A DNA stretch of 64,000 nt from Comamonas testosteroni (GTDB lineage Bacteria; Pseudomonadota; Gammaproteobacteria; Burkholderiales; Burkholderiaceae_C): assembly GCA_008727115.1 (NCBI GenBank), contig CP044131.1, positions 1,426,001 through 1,490,000 of the forward strand. Direction: 5' to 3'. Positions 10,248-21,209 of the stretch are shown here, one piece after another. Position 1 is the stretch's first letter; each line of letters starts with the position of its first letter. A model generated the notes under the pieces. That model was not told the origin of the DNA and made no database searches. It worked only from the letters and a program-made list of their open reading frames with translations. Position numbers and translations under genes: made by a program.

Positions 10248-10925
10248 ATGGCAAACCATTTCGATCTTGAAGAACAAGAGCAAATCGAGCAGCTCAAGCA
10301 TTTCTGGAACTCCTGGGGAACGTTGATCACCAGTGTTCTGTTGGTCGTCTTTCTGGGACTGGCTGGCTGGAATGGCTGGCAGTACTGGCAAAAACGTCAG
10401 GCCGTTCAGGCTTCGGCACTGGAGTTCGCCGTCGATGATGCGCTGACAGCCAAGGATGCGGGCCGTGCAGACCAGGCGTTTGCAGAGCTCAAGGAAAAAT
10501 ACGCAGGCACGCATCAGGCGGCCCAGGCTGCGTTGCTGATGGCCAAGGCCTCGGTAGAGGCTGGCAAGCTTGACGATGCCAAGGCTCAGTTGAGCTGGGT
10601 GGCGGAAAAGGGTGATGAGAGCTTCAAGGCTCTGGCCCGTCTGCGCCTGTCGTCTGTGCTGGAGCAGCAGAAGAACTATGACGAAGGCCTGAAGGTGCTG
10701 GAGGCAGCCATGCCTGAGTCGTTTGCAGCCTTGCAGGCAGACCGCCGTGGTGACTTGTACGCAGCTCTGGACAAGAAGTCCGAAGCCATTGCGCAGTACC
10801 AGGCAGCCTTCAAGGCGCTGGACAAGGATCTGGACTATCGCCACCTGGTGGAATTCAAGCTCAATGCGCTGGGTGTGGCTCCTGAAACGGTAGCCCTGGT
10901 GAAGACAACGCCGACGGAGAACTAA
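10248..10925 (+). CDS. YfgM-family TPR protein (ancillary SecYEG subunit-like)
   Basis: Membrane-anchored TPR protein of the YfgM family, which in E. coli associates with SecYEG and periplasmic chaperones. It has a cytosolic start MANHFDLEEQEQIEQLKHFW, one transmembrane helix (about residues 24-42) and a tetratricopeptide region to residue 225. The start follows AAGTAGCC, a weak ribosome binding site. The stop lies 2 bases before bamB, so the two are an operon. Family assignment is firm from sequence and synteny; function here is by analogy. Confidence 0.85.
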   Translation: MANHFDLEEQEQIEQLKHFWNSWGTLITSVLLVVFLGLAGWNGWQYWQKRQAVQASALEFAVDDALTAKDAGRADQAFAELKEKYAGTHQAAQAALLMAKASVEAGKLDDAKAQLSWVAEKGDESFKALARLRLSSVLEQQKNYDEGLKVLEAAMPESFAALQADRRGDLYAALDKKSEAIAQYQAAFKALDKDLDYRHLVEFKLNALGVAPETVALVKTTPTEN

Positions 10926-10927
10926 TC

Positions 10928-12103
10928 TTGAAGACTTTTGCCCATCAAGTGAAATCCGCTGCTCCCGCAGCGCAATCCGCAGCCCGAGTGCTGGTGCTGA
11001 CGGCCGTGGCTGCCTCGCTGGCTGCCTGCTCCATGTTCGGTGGCAAGGACAAGCCCAAGCCTCTGGATCTGGGGCCTAACCCGGGCAAGATCGCGGTGCA
11101 TCAGGCCTGGTCGGCCAAGCTGGGCGCTGCAGTGCCTCTGGCCATGCCGGCTCTGGTGCAAGGCAATACCGTCACGGTGGTAACCAAGGATGGCAGCGTG
11201 ACCACGCTGGATGGCAGCACAGGCAGCCAGGTGGGTAAATTCAGTGCCGGTGAGCCGCTGACTACGGGCGTTGGCAGTGATGGGCAGCGTACGGCGGTGG
11301 TTACGCGCAGCAACCAGCTCATGGTGTTTGCAGAAGGCAAGCAATTGTGGAAGAGCCGTTTGACCGCTGCTGTCTATACGCCGCCTTTGGTGGCAGGTGG
11401 CCGGGTATTCGTAATGGCTGCTGACCGTTCCTTGGCTGCCTACGATGCCAATACGGGGCGTGAGTTGTGGTCAGTTGAAGGCCCCAGCAATGAGCCGCTT
11501 ATTTTGCGTCAGCCCGGCGTTTTGCAGGCCGTTGGTAATAATCTGGTCGTAGGCGTCTCGGGTCGTTTGGCAGGTGTGGATCCTGATAACGGAGCCGTTC
11601 GCTGGATGGCGCCCTTGGCAGCCCCGCGTGGTACCAATGATGTGGAGCGGCTGGTCGACCTGGTCGGCCCCGTCAGCCGAGTGGGTAGCAGCATCTGTGC
11701 GCGCGCCTTTCAGGCTTCTGTGGGATGCGTGGATGTGAGCACGGCGAATGTGCGCTGGACTCAAACCTCCAAAGGAAGCGATGGCGTGGCGGGTGACGAG
11801 CAGGCCGTGTTTGGTGCCGAAGGCAATGGAACGGTGCAGGCTTGGAGTCGTAACGATGGTCAGCGCCTGTGGTCCATCGATAAGTTGCAGTACCGCAAAC
11901 TGACAGCTCCCCTGGTTCTGGGGCGCTCGGTGGTGCTGGCGGATGATTTGGGGATAGTGCACATGCTCTCGCGTGAAGATGGCTCTGCACTGACTCGTTT
12001 GGAAACTGATAAGGCAGGAGTTGCCACTTCCCCGGTTGTTGCCGCCAATACTCTGGTGGTTGTCAGCCGAAGCGGAACGGTGTACGGCTTCAAGCCTGAT
12101 TGA
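10928..12103 (+). CDS. bamB: Outer membrane protein assembly factor BamB
   Basis: Lipoprotein of the beta-barrel assembly (BAM) complex with a PQQ-type eight-bladed propeller. A long signal peptide ends in a lipobox (SLAAC, Cys about 34). The rest shows propeller repeats such as VTTLDGSTGSQVG, AYDANTGRELWS and GVDPDNGAVRW. It starts with TTG at 10928, 2 bases after the previous stop, with GGAGAACTAATC supplying the Shine-Dalgarno. The product is 391 residues. der follows after 15 bases. Confidence 0.93.
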   Translation: MKTFAHQVKSAAPAAQSAARVLVLTAVAASLAACSMFGGKDKPKPLDLGPNPGKIAVHQAWSAKLGAAVPLAMPALVQGNTVTVVTKDGSVTTLDGSTGSQVGKFSAGEPLTTGVGSDGQRTAVVTRSNQLMVFAEGKQLWKSRLTAAVYTPPLVAGGRVFVMAADRSLAAYDANTGRELWSVEGPSNEPLILRQPGVLQAVGNNLVVGVSGRLAGVDPDNGAVRWMAPLAAPRGTNDVERLVDLVGPVSRVGSSICARAFQASVGCVDVSTANVRWTQTSKGSDGVAGDEQAVFGAEGNGTVQAWSRNDGQRLWSIDKLQYRKLTAPLVLGRSVVLADDLGIVHMLSREDGSALTRLETDKAGVATSPVVAANTLVVVSRSGTVYGFKPD

Positions 12104-12118
12104 TAGATTGTTTTTGGA

Positions 12119-13459
12119 ATGAAGCCAGTTATTGCCCTGGTAGGGCGCCCGAATGTGGGCAAGTCGACGCTGTTCAATCGACTCACGAAGTCGAGAGACG
12201 CCATCGTCGCCGACTTTGCAGGGCTGACGCGTGACCGTCACTATGGTCAAGGACGTCAGGGCAAGCACGAGTACATTGTCATTGACACGGGCGGTTTCGA
12301 GCCTGATGCATCACGCGGCATCTTCAAGGAGATGGCCAAGCAGACGCAGCAGGCAGTGGCTGAAGCCGATGTCGTGATCTTTGTGCTGGATGCCCGCGCG
12401 GGTTTGTCCGGGCAGGATCACGAAATCGGCAAATACTTGCGTCGCTTGGGCAAGCCAACCGTGCTGGTGGCCAACAAGGCCGAAGGCATGAAGGACGGTG
12501 TGCAACTGACCGAGTTCTATGAGTTGGGACTGGGTGAAGTCATGCCCGTTTCTGCGGCTCATGGACAAGGTGTACGCAGTCTGGTGGATGCCGCTCTGGG
12601 TCTGCTGAATTTGCCCGAGATCGAGGACGAGGCTTTTGGTGAAGAGGACCAAAAGCCGGTGCGATTGGCAGTGGCGGGGCGCCCCAATGCTGGTAAATCC
12701 ACATTGATCAACACTTGGCTGGGTGAAGAGCGCCTGGTGGCATTCGACATGCCGGGTACCACGCGTGACGCGATCACCGTTCCTTTTGAGCGCAATGGTC
12801 AGAAGTTTGAGCTGATCGATACCGCTGGCCTGCGCCGCAAGGGCAAGGTGTTTGAGGCCATCGAAAAGTTCTCAGTGGTCAAGACGCTGCAGGCGATTGA
12901 GGGTGCCAACGTGGTGGTGCTGCTGATTGACGCCACACAAGGGGTGACGGATCAGGATGCGCACATTGCAGGCTACATTTTGGAGAGTGGCCGCTCGGTG
13001 GTGCTGGGGATTAACAAATGGGATGCGGTTGACGACTACCAGCGCCAGATGCTGGAGCGCTCCATCGAGACACGCCTGTCATTTCTGAAGTTCGCTCCTT
13101 TGCATTTCATCTCTGCGCAAAAGCGTCAGGGCTTGGAGCCTCTGTGGAAGTCCATCATTCAGGCGCATCGTGCTGCGACCTGCAAGATGCCTACACCTGT
13201 GCTGACGCGTATCTTGCTGGAAGCCTTGCAATTTCAGACGCCCAAGAAGGTGGGGGCTTATCGTCCCAAGATGCGCTACGCCCATCAGGGTGGCATGAAT
13301 CCTCCCATCATCGTGATCCACGGCAATTCGCTGGAGCTGGTTACCGATGCCTACAAGCGTTTTCTGGAAGGGCGCTTTCGCAAGGAGTTCAATCTTGTGG
13401 GAACCCCGTTGCGCATCGACTTGAAAACCTCCCATAATCCTTACGCTGACAAAGACTAA
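12119..13459 (+). CDS. der: Ribosome biogenesis GTPase Der (EngA)
   Basis: Essential tandem GTPase for 50S subunit maturation. Two complete G domains are visible: GRPNVGKST (about residue 8) with NKAE, and GRPNAGKST (about 187) with NKWD. A KH-like C-terminal domain follows (about 360-446). The length of 446 residues is typical. It sits between bamB and hfq. Confidence 0.97.
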   Translation: MKPVIALVGRPNVGKSTLFNRLTKSRDAIVADFAGLTRDRHYGQGRQGKHEYIVIDTGGFEPDASRGIFKEMAKQTQQAVAEADVVIFVLDARAGLSGQDHEIGKYLRRLGKPTVLVANKAEGMKDGVQLTEFYELGLGEVMPVSAAHGQGVRSLVDAALGLLNLPEIEDEAFGEEDQKPVRLAVAGRPNAGKSTLINTWLGEERLVAFDMPGTTRDAITVPFERNGQKFELIDTAGLRRKGKVFEAIEKFSVVKTLQAIEGANVVVLLIDATQGVTDQDAHIAGYILESGRSVVLGINKWDAVDDYQRQMLERSIETRLSFLKFAPLHFISAQKRQGLEPLWKSIIQAHRAATCKMPTPVLTRILLEALQFQTPKKVGAYRPKMRYAHQGGMNPPIIVIHGNSLELVTDAYKRFLEGRFRKEFNLVGTPLRIDLKTSHNPYADKD

Positions 13460-13563
13460 TAGCGGTCTTGCATGGGATAGGTGAAAACCCTTTTCAAGGT
13501 TTTTCTTGACTCTTGTGGTAACGTGTCGGTTTACAACAACACTCTTCGAACACGGAGAATATC

Positions 13564-13818
13564 GTGAGCAATAAAGGTCAACTCCTCCAAGATCCGTTCC
13601 TGAACGCACTGCGTCGTGAACATGTGCCAGTTTCCATTTATCTGGTTAATGGCATCAAGCTGCAGGGCCAAATCGAGTCGTTTGACCAGTATGTGGTGCT
13701 GCTGCGCAACACCGTGACGCAGATGGTTTACAAGCACGCCATCTCCACCATCGTTCCCGGCCGTGCCGTGAACTTCTCGGCCGCTCCCACGGCAGACGGT
13801 GACGCAGCCGCTGCCTAA
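13564..13818 (+). CDS. hfq: RNA chaperone Hfq
   Basis: Hexameric Sm-like protein that pairs small RNAs with mRNAs. [35 protein letters not shown] is Sm1, and the Sm2 motif [10 protein letters not shown] is intact. It is 84 residues with a short Ala-rich C-terminus, as in betaproteobacteria. The start follows CACGGAGAATATC. TTGACT at 13506-13511 is a possible -35 element in the upstream gap, but no good -10 was recognised. hflX follows 12 bases later; hfq-hflX-hflK-hflC is a conserved order. Confidence 0.97.
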   Translation: MSNKGQLLQDPFLNALRREHVPVSIYLVNGIKLQGQIESFDQYVVLLRNTVTQMVYKHAISTIVPGRAVNFSAAPTADGDAAAA

Positions 13819-13830
13819 GCTCTTGCGTCC

Positions 13831-15087
13831 ATGCATGCCACGCCGGTTGATCTGGCGTGGCTTATTACCTTACGGGACAGGTATTTGAGTTCTGAATCCT
13901 TTGAACGCTCCGCGTCGGCGCCAGTATTGCTGGTGGGCGTGGATTTTGGCGTTCCCCATTTTGATGGTGAGCTAGAAGAGCTGGGCCTGTTGGCTCAAAC
14001 TGCTGGCTTGCAACCCGTAGCGCGCTTGATCTGTAAGCGCAAAGCTCCCGATCTTGCTTTGTTTGTAGGCAGCGGCAAGGCGGATGAGATCCGCATGCTG
14101 GCTCAAATGCATGGGGCCAAAGAGGTCTGGTTCGACCAAGCTCTAAGTCCTGCTCAGCAGCGCAATCTGGAGCGCCATATTCAGATGCCGGTCAATGACC
14201 GGACCATGCTGATCCTGGAGATCTTTGCTCAGCGTGCACGCAGCCACGAAGGCAAGTTGCAGGTTGAGCTGGCCCGCTTGCAATACATCAGCACGCGCCT
14301 GGTGCGGCGCTGGAGTCACCTTGAACGCCAGGCCGGTGGGATTGGTGGTCGCGGCGGACCTGGTGAAAAGCAGATTGAGCTGGACCGCCGCATGATTGAT
14401 GAGGCTATCAAGCGAACCAAGGAACGCTTGAAAAAAGTCAAGAAGCAGCGTGCGACGCAGCGTCGTCAGCGCTCGCGTCGGGATGTCTTCAATATTTCGC
14501 TGGTGGGCTATACCAACGCAGGCAAATCCACGCTGTTCAATGCCATGGTGAAGGCGCGAGCCTACGCTGCGGATCAGCTGTTTGCCACCTTGGATACGAC
14601 TACTCGGCAAATGTATTTGACGGAGGCCGAGGAGTCGGTTTCTCTGTCGGATACCGTCGGCTTTATTCGCGACTTGCCGCACGGTCTGGTGGATGCTTTT
14701 CAGGCCACCTTGCAGGAGGCCATTGATGCCGATCTGCTGCTGCATGTCGTGGATGCATCGAATCCCGGCTTCCCGGAACAAATACAACAAGTTCAAAAAG
14801 TTCTGGGTGAAATCGGGGCGGATGATGTGCCTCAGATTCTGGTCTTCAACAAGCTGGATGCCATTGAGCCCGAGCGTCAACCTGCCGTGTTGCAGGATAC
14901 GTACGAGCTGGATGGTGTTCCGGTGCCTCGCGTGTTTGTCAGTGCTCGTTCTGGGCAGGGGCTGGCACAGCTGCGGCAGTTGTTGGCTGACCGGGTTTTG
15001 CAGGTACGAGAAGAGGCGGCACGCGAAGAGGTTGAGGGGCAGGATCATGCATCCTGGATGTCCCCTGACAGCGACGCGCAATACTAG
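13831..15087 (+). CDS. hflX: Ribosome-associated GTPase HflX
   Basis: GTPase that splits stalled or heat-damaged ribosomes. It has the N-terminal HflX domain with GSGKADEIRMLA, the Gly-rich linker GGIGGRGGPGEKQIE, and a G domain with GYTNAGKST, DTVGF and FNKLD. The ATG at 13831 gives 418 residues. An in-frame TTG at 13885 behind ACGGGACAGG, giving LSSESFERSASAPVLL, fits homologous N-termini better and may be the true start. Confidence 0.95.
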   Translation: MHATPVDLAWLITLRDRYLSSESFERSASAPVLLVGVDFGVPHFDGELEELGLLAQTAGLQPVARLICKRKAPDLALFVGSGKADEIRMLAQMHGAKEVWFDQALSPAQQRNLERHIQMPVNDRTMLILEIFAQRARSHEGKLQVELARLQYISTRLVRRWSHLERQAGGIGGRGGPGEKQIELDRRMIDEAIKRTKERLKKVKKQRATQRRQRSRRDVFNISLVGYTNAGKSTLFNAMVKARAYAADQLFATLDTTTRQMYLTEAEESVSLSDTVGFIRDLPHGLVDAFQATLQEAIDADLLLHVVDASNPGFPEQIQQVQKVLGEIGADDVPQILVFNKLDAIEPERQPAVLQDTYELDGVPVPRVFVSARSGQGLAQLRQLLADRVLQVREEAAREEVEGQDHASWMSPDSDAQY

Positions 15088-15158
15088 GGGCTTGTGTCCC
15101 TATTGGGCACAATGCTTGCCATGGTCCATGTCTTTTTGAAAACGCAGAGACGTCTCGC

Positions 15159-16559
15159 ATGAATTTTTCACAACGCGTACATCGCCTGGCGGTGTTGCCG
15201 CAACGCATTCGCGGGATGTTCAACTTGAACGACCCGCGCTGGGGGCGCGGCGACAATAACAATGATGAGGGCAGCAAGCCTGAAAGCTCTGGCTCCGAAG
15301 GAGAGCGCCCTGTGCCTCCTCCTGCTCCGGAGCAGCGTCCTCGTCCTTCTTCTTCTTCTTCTTCCTCGCAGCAAGGTCAGCCACCTGATCTGGAAGAGGT
15401 TTGGAGAGATCTCAACCGCAAGCTCTCGGGCTTGTTTGGTGGAGGCTCGGGCAATGGCCGAGGTACGCCGCCTAGCCGTGGTGGAGGCCAGCCGACAGAA
15501 CCCTTCAATCCCGGAAAAGGCGTATTCCTGATTGCAGGCGTAGCTGTGCTGATCTGGCTGGGTACCGGATTCTTTATAGTGCAGGAAGGTCAGCAGGCCG
15601 TCATCACGCAATTCGGTAAATACAAGAGCACCGTTGGCGCTGGCTTCAACTGGCGCCTGCCTTACCCGTTGCAAAAGCATGAGCTGGTCTATGTCTCGCA
15701 GATCCGCTCTGCTGATGTGGGCAGCGACAACATTGTGCGTAGCACCGGTTTGCGTGAATCAGCCATGCTGACTGAGGACGAAAACATCGTCGAAATCAAG
15801 TTCGCCGTGCAGTACCGCCTTAATGACGCGCGGGCATGGTTGTTTGAAAGCCGCAGTCCTTCAGAGGCCGTGATTCAGGTTGCTGAATCTGCTGTGCGGG
15901 AGGTGGTCGGCAAGATGCGCATGGACACTGCTCTGGCAGAAGAGCGCGATCAGATTGCTCCGCGTGTGCGTGACTTGATGCAGTCCATTCTGGATCGTTA
16001 CAAGGTGGGCGTTGAAGTGGTGGGCATCAACATGCAGCAAGGTGGTGTGCGGCCACCCGAGCAGGTGCAGGCTTCGTTCGATGATGTGCTCAAGGCTGGT
16101 CAGGAGCGTGAGCGTGCCAAGAATGAGGCTCAGGCTTACGCCAATGATGTGGTGCCGCGCGCCTCGGGTACTGCCGCTCGTCTGGGTGAAGAGGCGCAGG
16201 CCTACAAGTCCAAGATTGTGGCCCAGGCACAAGGTGATGCCGGACGCTTCAGCTCGCTGTACGCCGAGTATCAGAAGGCGCCTCAGGTCACCAGAGACCG
16301 ACTGTACATCGATGCCATGCAGCAGGTGTATACCAACGTGACCAAGGTCATGGTGGAGTCGCGTCAAGGCTCGAATCTGCTGTATTTGCCTTTGGACAAG
16401 ATCATGCAGAACGTGGGCGGTAATGTCGCAGCGCCTGCAGCATCTGGCGATGCAGCAGCGAATGCTGCATCGACTCCGGCCAATGTGCGCGTAGCACCCA
16501 ACCCCGCAGGTGACGCACGCAGCCGCGATGCGCGCAGCCGTGACCGCGACGCACGCTAG
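15159..16559 (+). CDS. hflK: FtsH protease modulator HflK
   Basis: SPFH-domain membrane protein that with HflC surrounds the FtsH protease at the inner membrane. A disordered N-terminus with a Ser run and Gly-rich patches (about 30-115) leads to one transmembrane helix (about 124-146), then the SPFH/band 7 domain (VQEGQQAVITQFGKY onward) and a coiled-coil region with NEAQAYANDVVPRASG. The C-terminus is Ala/Arg-rich. Length is 466 residues. hflC starts 11 bases downstream. Confidence 0.95.
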   Translation: MNFSQRVHRLAVLPQRIRGMFNLNDPRWGRGDNNNDEGSKPESSGSEGERPVPPPAPEQRPRPSSSSSSSQQGQPPDLEEVWRDLNRKLSGLFGGGSGNGRGTPPSRGGGQPTEPFNPGKGVFLIAGVAVLIWLGTGFFIVQEGQQAVITQFGKYKSTVGAGFNWRLPYPLQKHELVYVSQIRSADVGSDNIVRSTGLRESAMLTEDENIVEIKFAVQYRLNDARAWLFESRSPSEAVIQVAESAVREVVGKMRMDTALAEERDQIAPRVRDLMQSILDRYKVGVEVVGINMQQGGVRPPEQVQASFDDVLKAGQERERAKNEAQAYANDVVPRASGTAARLGEEAQAYKSKIVAQAQGDAGRFSSLYAEYQKAPQVTRDRLYIDAMQQVYTNVTKVMVESRQGSNLLYLPLDKIMQNVGGNVAAPAASGDAAANAASTPANVRVAPNPAGDARSRDARSRDRDAR

Positions 16560-16570
16560 GAGACAACGCA

Positions 16571-17461
16571 GTGAATCGAATTGGATTTTTTGTCACCAGC
16601 ATTCTCGTGGTGCTGGCCTTGCTGAGCTCCACCCTGTTTGTGGTGGATCAGCGTCAGTTTGGCGTGGTCTATGCTCTGGGGCAGATCAAGGAAGTGATTA
16701 CCGAGCCAGGTCTTAACTTCAAGTGGCCGCCGCCTTTCCAGAACGTGCGCTACATCGACAAGCGACTGCTGACGCTCGATAGCACCGACACTGAGCCCAT
16801 GCTCACTGCTGAAAAGCAGCGTGTGGTCATCGACTGGTATGTGCGCTGGCGCATCTCCGAGCCTTCGGAGTACATCCGTAACGTGGGCCTGGACGAGTCC
16901 GCTGGTGCCATGCAGCTCAATCGAGTGGTACGCAACGCCTTCCAGGAAGAAATCAACCGCCGCACCGTGCGCGAGTTGCTGTCTTCCAAGCGCGAAACGC
17001 TGATGGCCGATGTCAAGCGTGAAGTGCTGGAGACAGTGCGCGGTGCCAAGCCCTGGGGTGTGGATATTGTGGACGTGCGTATCACACGCGTGGACTACGC
17101 CGAGACCATTACCGAGTCCGTCTATCGCCGCATGGAGGCCGAGCGCAAGCGCGTAGCCAACGAGCTGCGCTCTACCGGTGCTGCTGAAGGCGAAAAGATT
17201 CGCGCCGAGGCCGATCGTCAGCGTGACATCACCATTGCCAACGCCTACCGTGATGCCCAGAAGATCAAGGGTGAGGGCGATGCCGAGGCGGCGCGTGTCT
17301 ATGCCGATGCCTTTGGCAAGGATCCGCAGTTTGCGCAGTTCTATCGCAGCCTGGACGCCTACAAGGAGAGCTTCTCCAAGAAGAGCGATGTGCTGGTGCT
17401 GGACCCCTCGCAAACCGATTTCTTCAAGGCATATCGCAGCGGTGGATCTGCTGGCAAATAA
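16571..17461 (+). CDS. hflC: FtsH protease modulator HflC
   Basis: Partner of HflK. A single N-terminal transmembrane helix (about residues 5-24) is followed by the SPFH domain beginning VDQRQFGVVYALGQIKEV, with RSTGAAEGEKIRAEADRQRD in the coiled coil. The 296 residues are normal. It starts with GTG at 16571 behind AGGAGACAACGCA. A strong terminator follows at 17481. Confidence 0.95.
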   Translation: MNRIGFFVTSILVVLALLSSTLFVVDQRQFGVVYALGQIKEVITEPGLNFKWPPPFQNVRYIDKRLLTLDSTDTEPMLTAEKQRVVIDWYVRWRISEPSEYIRNVGLDESAGAMQLNRVVRNAFQEEINRRTVRELLSSKRETLMADVKREVLETVRGAKPWGVDIVDVRITRVDYAETITESVYRRMEAERKRVANELRSTGAAEGEKIRAEADRQRDITIANAYRDAQKIKGEGDAEAARVYADAFGKDPQFAQFYRSLDAYKESFSKKSDVLVLDPSQTDFFKAYRSGGSAGK

Positions 17462-17480
17462 GCACTGATTGCTATCAACA

Positions 17481-17509
17481 CAATGGCCCCTTGAGGGCCA
17501 TTGTTTATT
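17481..17509 (+). terminator. Rho-independent terminator after hflC
   Basis: CAATGGCCC (17481-17489) pairs perfectly with GGGCCATTG (17495-17503), with a five-base loop, followed by a T-rich tail. It lies 20 bases after the hflC stop and just before the DUF2065 gene. Confidence 0.8.
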
Positions 17510-17520
17510 GGGGGACGGGT

Positions 17521-17709
17521 ATGGATTGGATGGGTTCTCTGGGGCTGGCCATGGGGTTGCTGCTGGTGATGGAGGGGATGCTGCCCTTGCTGGCTCCGCA
17601 GCTGTGGCGGCGTCTTTTCACGCGGCTGTTGGCGCTCAAGGATGGACAACTGCGCTTTTGCGGCCTGCTCTGTATCGCAGCAGGGCTCATCACGCTGGCA
17701 CTGCTGTAA
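17521..17709 (+). CDS. DUF2065 small membrane protein (YjeT-like)
   Basis: A 62-residue protein with two hydrophobic helices (about 5-22 and 44-60) and central APQLWRRLFTRLLALKDGQLR, the DUF2065/YjeT pattern. These genes regularly lie between hflC and hisZ or purA. ATG 17521 follows GGGGACGGGT; the in-frame GTG/TTG readings upstream lie in the terminator. Function unknown. Confidence 0.8.
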   Translation: MDWMGSLGLAMGLLLVMEGMLPLLAPQLWRRLFTRLLALKDGQLRFCGLLCIAAGLITLALL

Positions 17710-17802
17710 ATACCGTCGATACTGGCTAGGCCTTAGCGGTCAAATTGGGCGGAGTCGGCAAAGCCGGTAGAATCGCATTTTTAACAGCCTCCCCATTTCT
17801 CC

Positions 17803-18951
17803 ATGTCCGCTTGGGTCCTGCCGGATCACATTGCCGATGTTTTGCCTTCCGAGGCACGGCACATCGAAGAATTGCGTCGAGGACTGCTCGATACTGCGCG
17901 CAGCTATGGCTATGAGCTTGTCATGCCACCCATGCTGGAGTATCTAGAGTCCTTGTTGACGGGTACAGGCGAAGCTCTTGCCCTTCAAACTTCCAAACTG
18001 ATTGATCAGCTCTCTGGTCGCACCATGGGTCTGCGCGCCGATATGACGCAGCAGGTCGCCCGTATTGATGCGCACCTGCTCAATCGCAAGGGTGTGACCC
18101 GTCTGTGCTATTGCGGCCCTGTCGTTCATGCCCGCCCTGACCGCCCCCGTGCGACGCGCGAACCCTTCCAGTTCGGTGCTGAGCTTTACGGTCATGAAGG
18201 CCTGGAGGCTGATCTCGAAGCTCTGCATCTGGCGCTGGATTGCCTCAAGGGCGCGGGTGTCAAGGACATCATCGTGGACCTGGCAGATGTGCGCATTGTG
18301 CGCAGCTTGCTGGCAGGCGTGATGGTGGATGAGCAAGTGCTGCGCAACGTGCATGCGGCCCTGGCCTCCAAGGATGCAACCGAGCTGGCCGGCCTGACCC
18401 GCAACTTCCCCGAAGCCTCGCGCGAAGGCCTGATGGCGCTGCTGCAGCTGTACGGTGGCATGGAAGTGCTGGACCAGGCCGAAAAGGTGTTGGAGCGCAC
18501 AGCTGGTGTGCGCGATGTGCTATCTCATTTGCGTTGGCTGGTGCAGCGGCTGGACGGTGTGAAGGTCAGCTTCGACCTGGCCGATCTGCGAGGCTACTCT
18601 TACTACAGCGGTACGCGCTTTGCGATTTACGTACCCGGAGGCAGCGATGCCCTGGTGCGCGGTGGCCGCTATGACGAAGTGGGGGCCGTGTTCGGGCGCA
18701 ACCGTCCTGCTGCCGGCTTCAGTCTGGATATCAAACAACTGGTGGCAGTCGTGCCCGAGCGTCCGCTCAAGGCTGCCATTCGCGCTCCCTGGGGTGATGA
18801 CGAGCAGGTGGCAGCGGCCATCTCCGCATTGCGCCAGCAGGGCGAAACGGTGGTCTGCGTGCTGCCAGGGCATGGAAGTGAAGTGGACGAGTTCCACTGC
18901 GACCGAGAGCTTGTCAATGTTGACGGGCAATGGGTCGTGCGGGCCATTTAA
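17803..18951 (+). CDS. hisZ: ATP phosphoribosyltransferase regulatory subunit HisZ
   Basis: Histidyl-tRNA-synthetase-like protein that activates the short form of HisG in the first step of histidine synthesis. [22 protein letters not shown] is the HisZ start; class II motifs are degenerate ([35 protein letters not shown]). Length is 382 residues. It precedes purA by 37 bases, the standard Burkholderiales arrangement. It is not a second HisS because the anticodon-binding domain is absent. Confidence 0.93.
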   Translation: MSAWVLPDHIADVLPSEARHIEELRRGLLDTARSYGYELVMPPMLEYLESLLTGTGEALALQTSKLIDQLSGRTMGLRADMTQQVARIDAHLLNRKGVTRLCYCGPVVHARPDRPRATREPFQFGAELYGHEGLEADLEALHLALDCLKGAGVKDIIVDLADVRIVRSLLAGVMVDEQVLRNVHAALASKDATELAGLTRNFPEASREGLMALLQLYGGMEVLDQAEKVLERTAGVRDVLSHLRWLVQRLDGVKVSFDLADLRGYSYYSGTRFAIYVPGGSDALVRGGRYDEVGAVFGRNRPAAGFSLDIKQLVAVVPERPLKAAIRAPWGDDEQVAAAISALRQQGETVVCVLPGHGSEVDEFHCDRELVNVDGQWVVRAI

Positions 18952-18964
18952 GGCATTTGACTAA

Positions 18965-20365
<1,401 letters not shown>

Positions 20366-20407
20366 GCAGGGCCTAGGTTTCACTGAACTATCAAAGGAAC
20401 TGTGCCC

Positions 20408-20932
20408 ATGCTGACAGAAGACGGTAAGCACCTGTATGTGAGCTACGACGAGTACCACGGTCTCATCGAAAAGCTCGCGGTCAAGATTCACCAGTCCGGC
20501 TGGGAATTCGACACCATCCTGTGCCTGGCACGTGGTGGTCTGCGTCCCGGCGACATCCTGAGCCGCATTTTTGACAAGCCTTTGGCCATCATGTCCACCA
20601 GCTCCTACCGCGCCGAAGCCGGTACGGTGCAGGGCCACCTGGACATCGGCCGCTTCATCGCGACTCCCAAGGGCGATATCTCCGGTCGTGTGCTGCTGGT
20701 CGATGACCTGGCCGACTCGGGCGCTACGCTCAAGGTCGTGATTGCCATGCTCAAGACCAACTACGCTCCGATCACCGAGCTGCGCAGCGCCGTGATCTGG
20801 ACCAAGGGTGTGTCGACTTTCGAGCCTGACTACTCGGTGGACTATCTGGCGACGAACCCCTGGATCCATCAGCCTTTTGAAGGCTACGACACACTGAACG
20901 CTGAAAAACTCGCGGAAAAGTGGAAGGTCTGA
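20408..20932 (+). CDS. Phosphoribosyltransferase (xanthine/hypoxanthine type)
   Basis: Type I phosphoribosyltransferase, probably for purine salvage. The PRPP-binding loop VLLVDDLADSGATL (about residues 96-109) and CLARGGLRPGDILS are clear. The 174-residue length and position after purA fit the purine phosphoribosyltransferase family common in Burkholderiales. The start is ATG 20408 behind AAAGGAAC, rather than GTG 20402. The base specificity cannot be read from sequence. Confidence 0.88.
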   Translation: MLTEDGKHLYVSYDEYHGLIEKLAVKIHQSGWEFDTILCLARGGLRPGDILSRIFDKPLAIMSTSSYRAEAGTVQGHLDIGRFIATPKGDISGRVLLVDDLADSGATLKVVIAMLKTNYAPITELRSAVIWTKGVSTFEPDYSVDYLATNPWIHQPFEGYDTLNAEKLAEKWKV

Positions 20933-20951
20933 GCCGCTGGCCAGATCTGAC

Positions 20952-20983
20952 AAAAAAGGAGCCCTCTGGGGCTCCTTTTTTGT
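20952..20983 (+). terminator. Strong rho-independent terminator
   Basis: AAAAAAGGAGCCC and GGGCTCCTTTTTT flank a 5-base loop. It ends the hisZ-purA-phosphoribosyltransferase unit and, being symmetric, could work in both directions. Confidence 0.92.
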
Positions 20984-21015
20984 AGGAGCATGATGTTCAT
21001 GAAAAGTGAGCATCA

Positions 21016-21077
21016 TCCGCCCTCCAATCATGCACTTCAGATACTTTTGAGGCTGAAATCCATGACTGGAGGGCGGA
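21016..21077. repeat. 62-base imperfect palindrome
   Basis: TCCGCCCTCCAATCATG (21016-21032) is matched by its complement at 21061-21077 with one mismatch in 17. Inside, TTCAG (21036-21040) pairs with CTGAA (21053-21057). There is no T-run. It lies in the gap between the terminator and the beta-propeller gene; it may be a small mobile palindrome or a regulatory dyad. Confidence 0.6.
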
Positions 21078-21209
21078 CCAAGCTCCTCTTTTGATTGCTA
21101 GTCTTGAGGTGGCCGGTGTCGGCAAATAGCGATGACCGCCGCATCAAGACAGGTCTGAATAACGGGTCAACGGATATGGGTGGAGGCTGCTCTGGCGCGG
21201 CTACACTGC

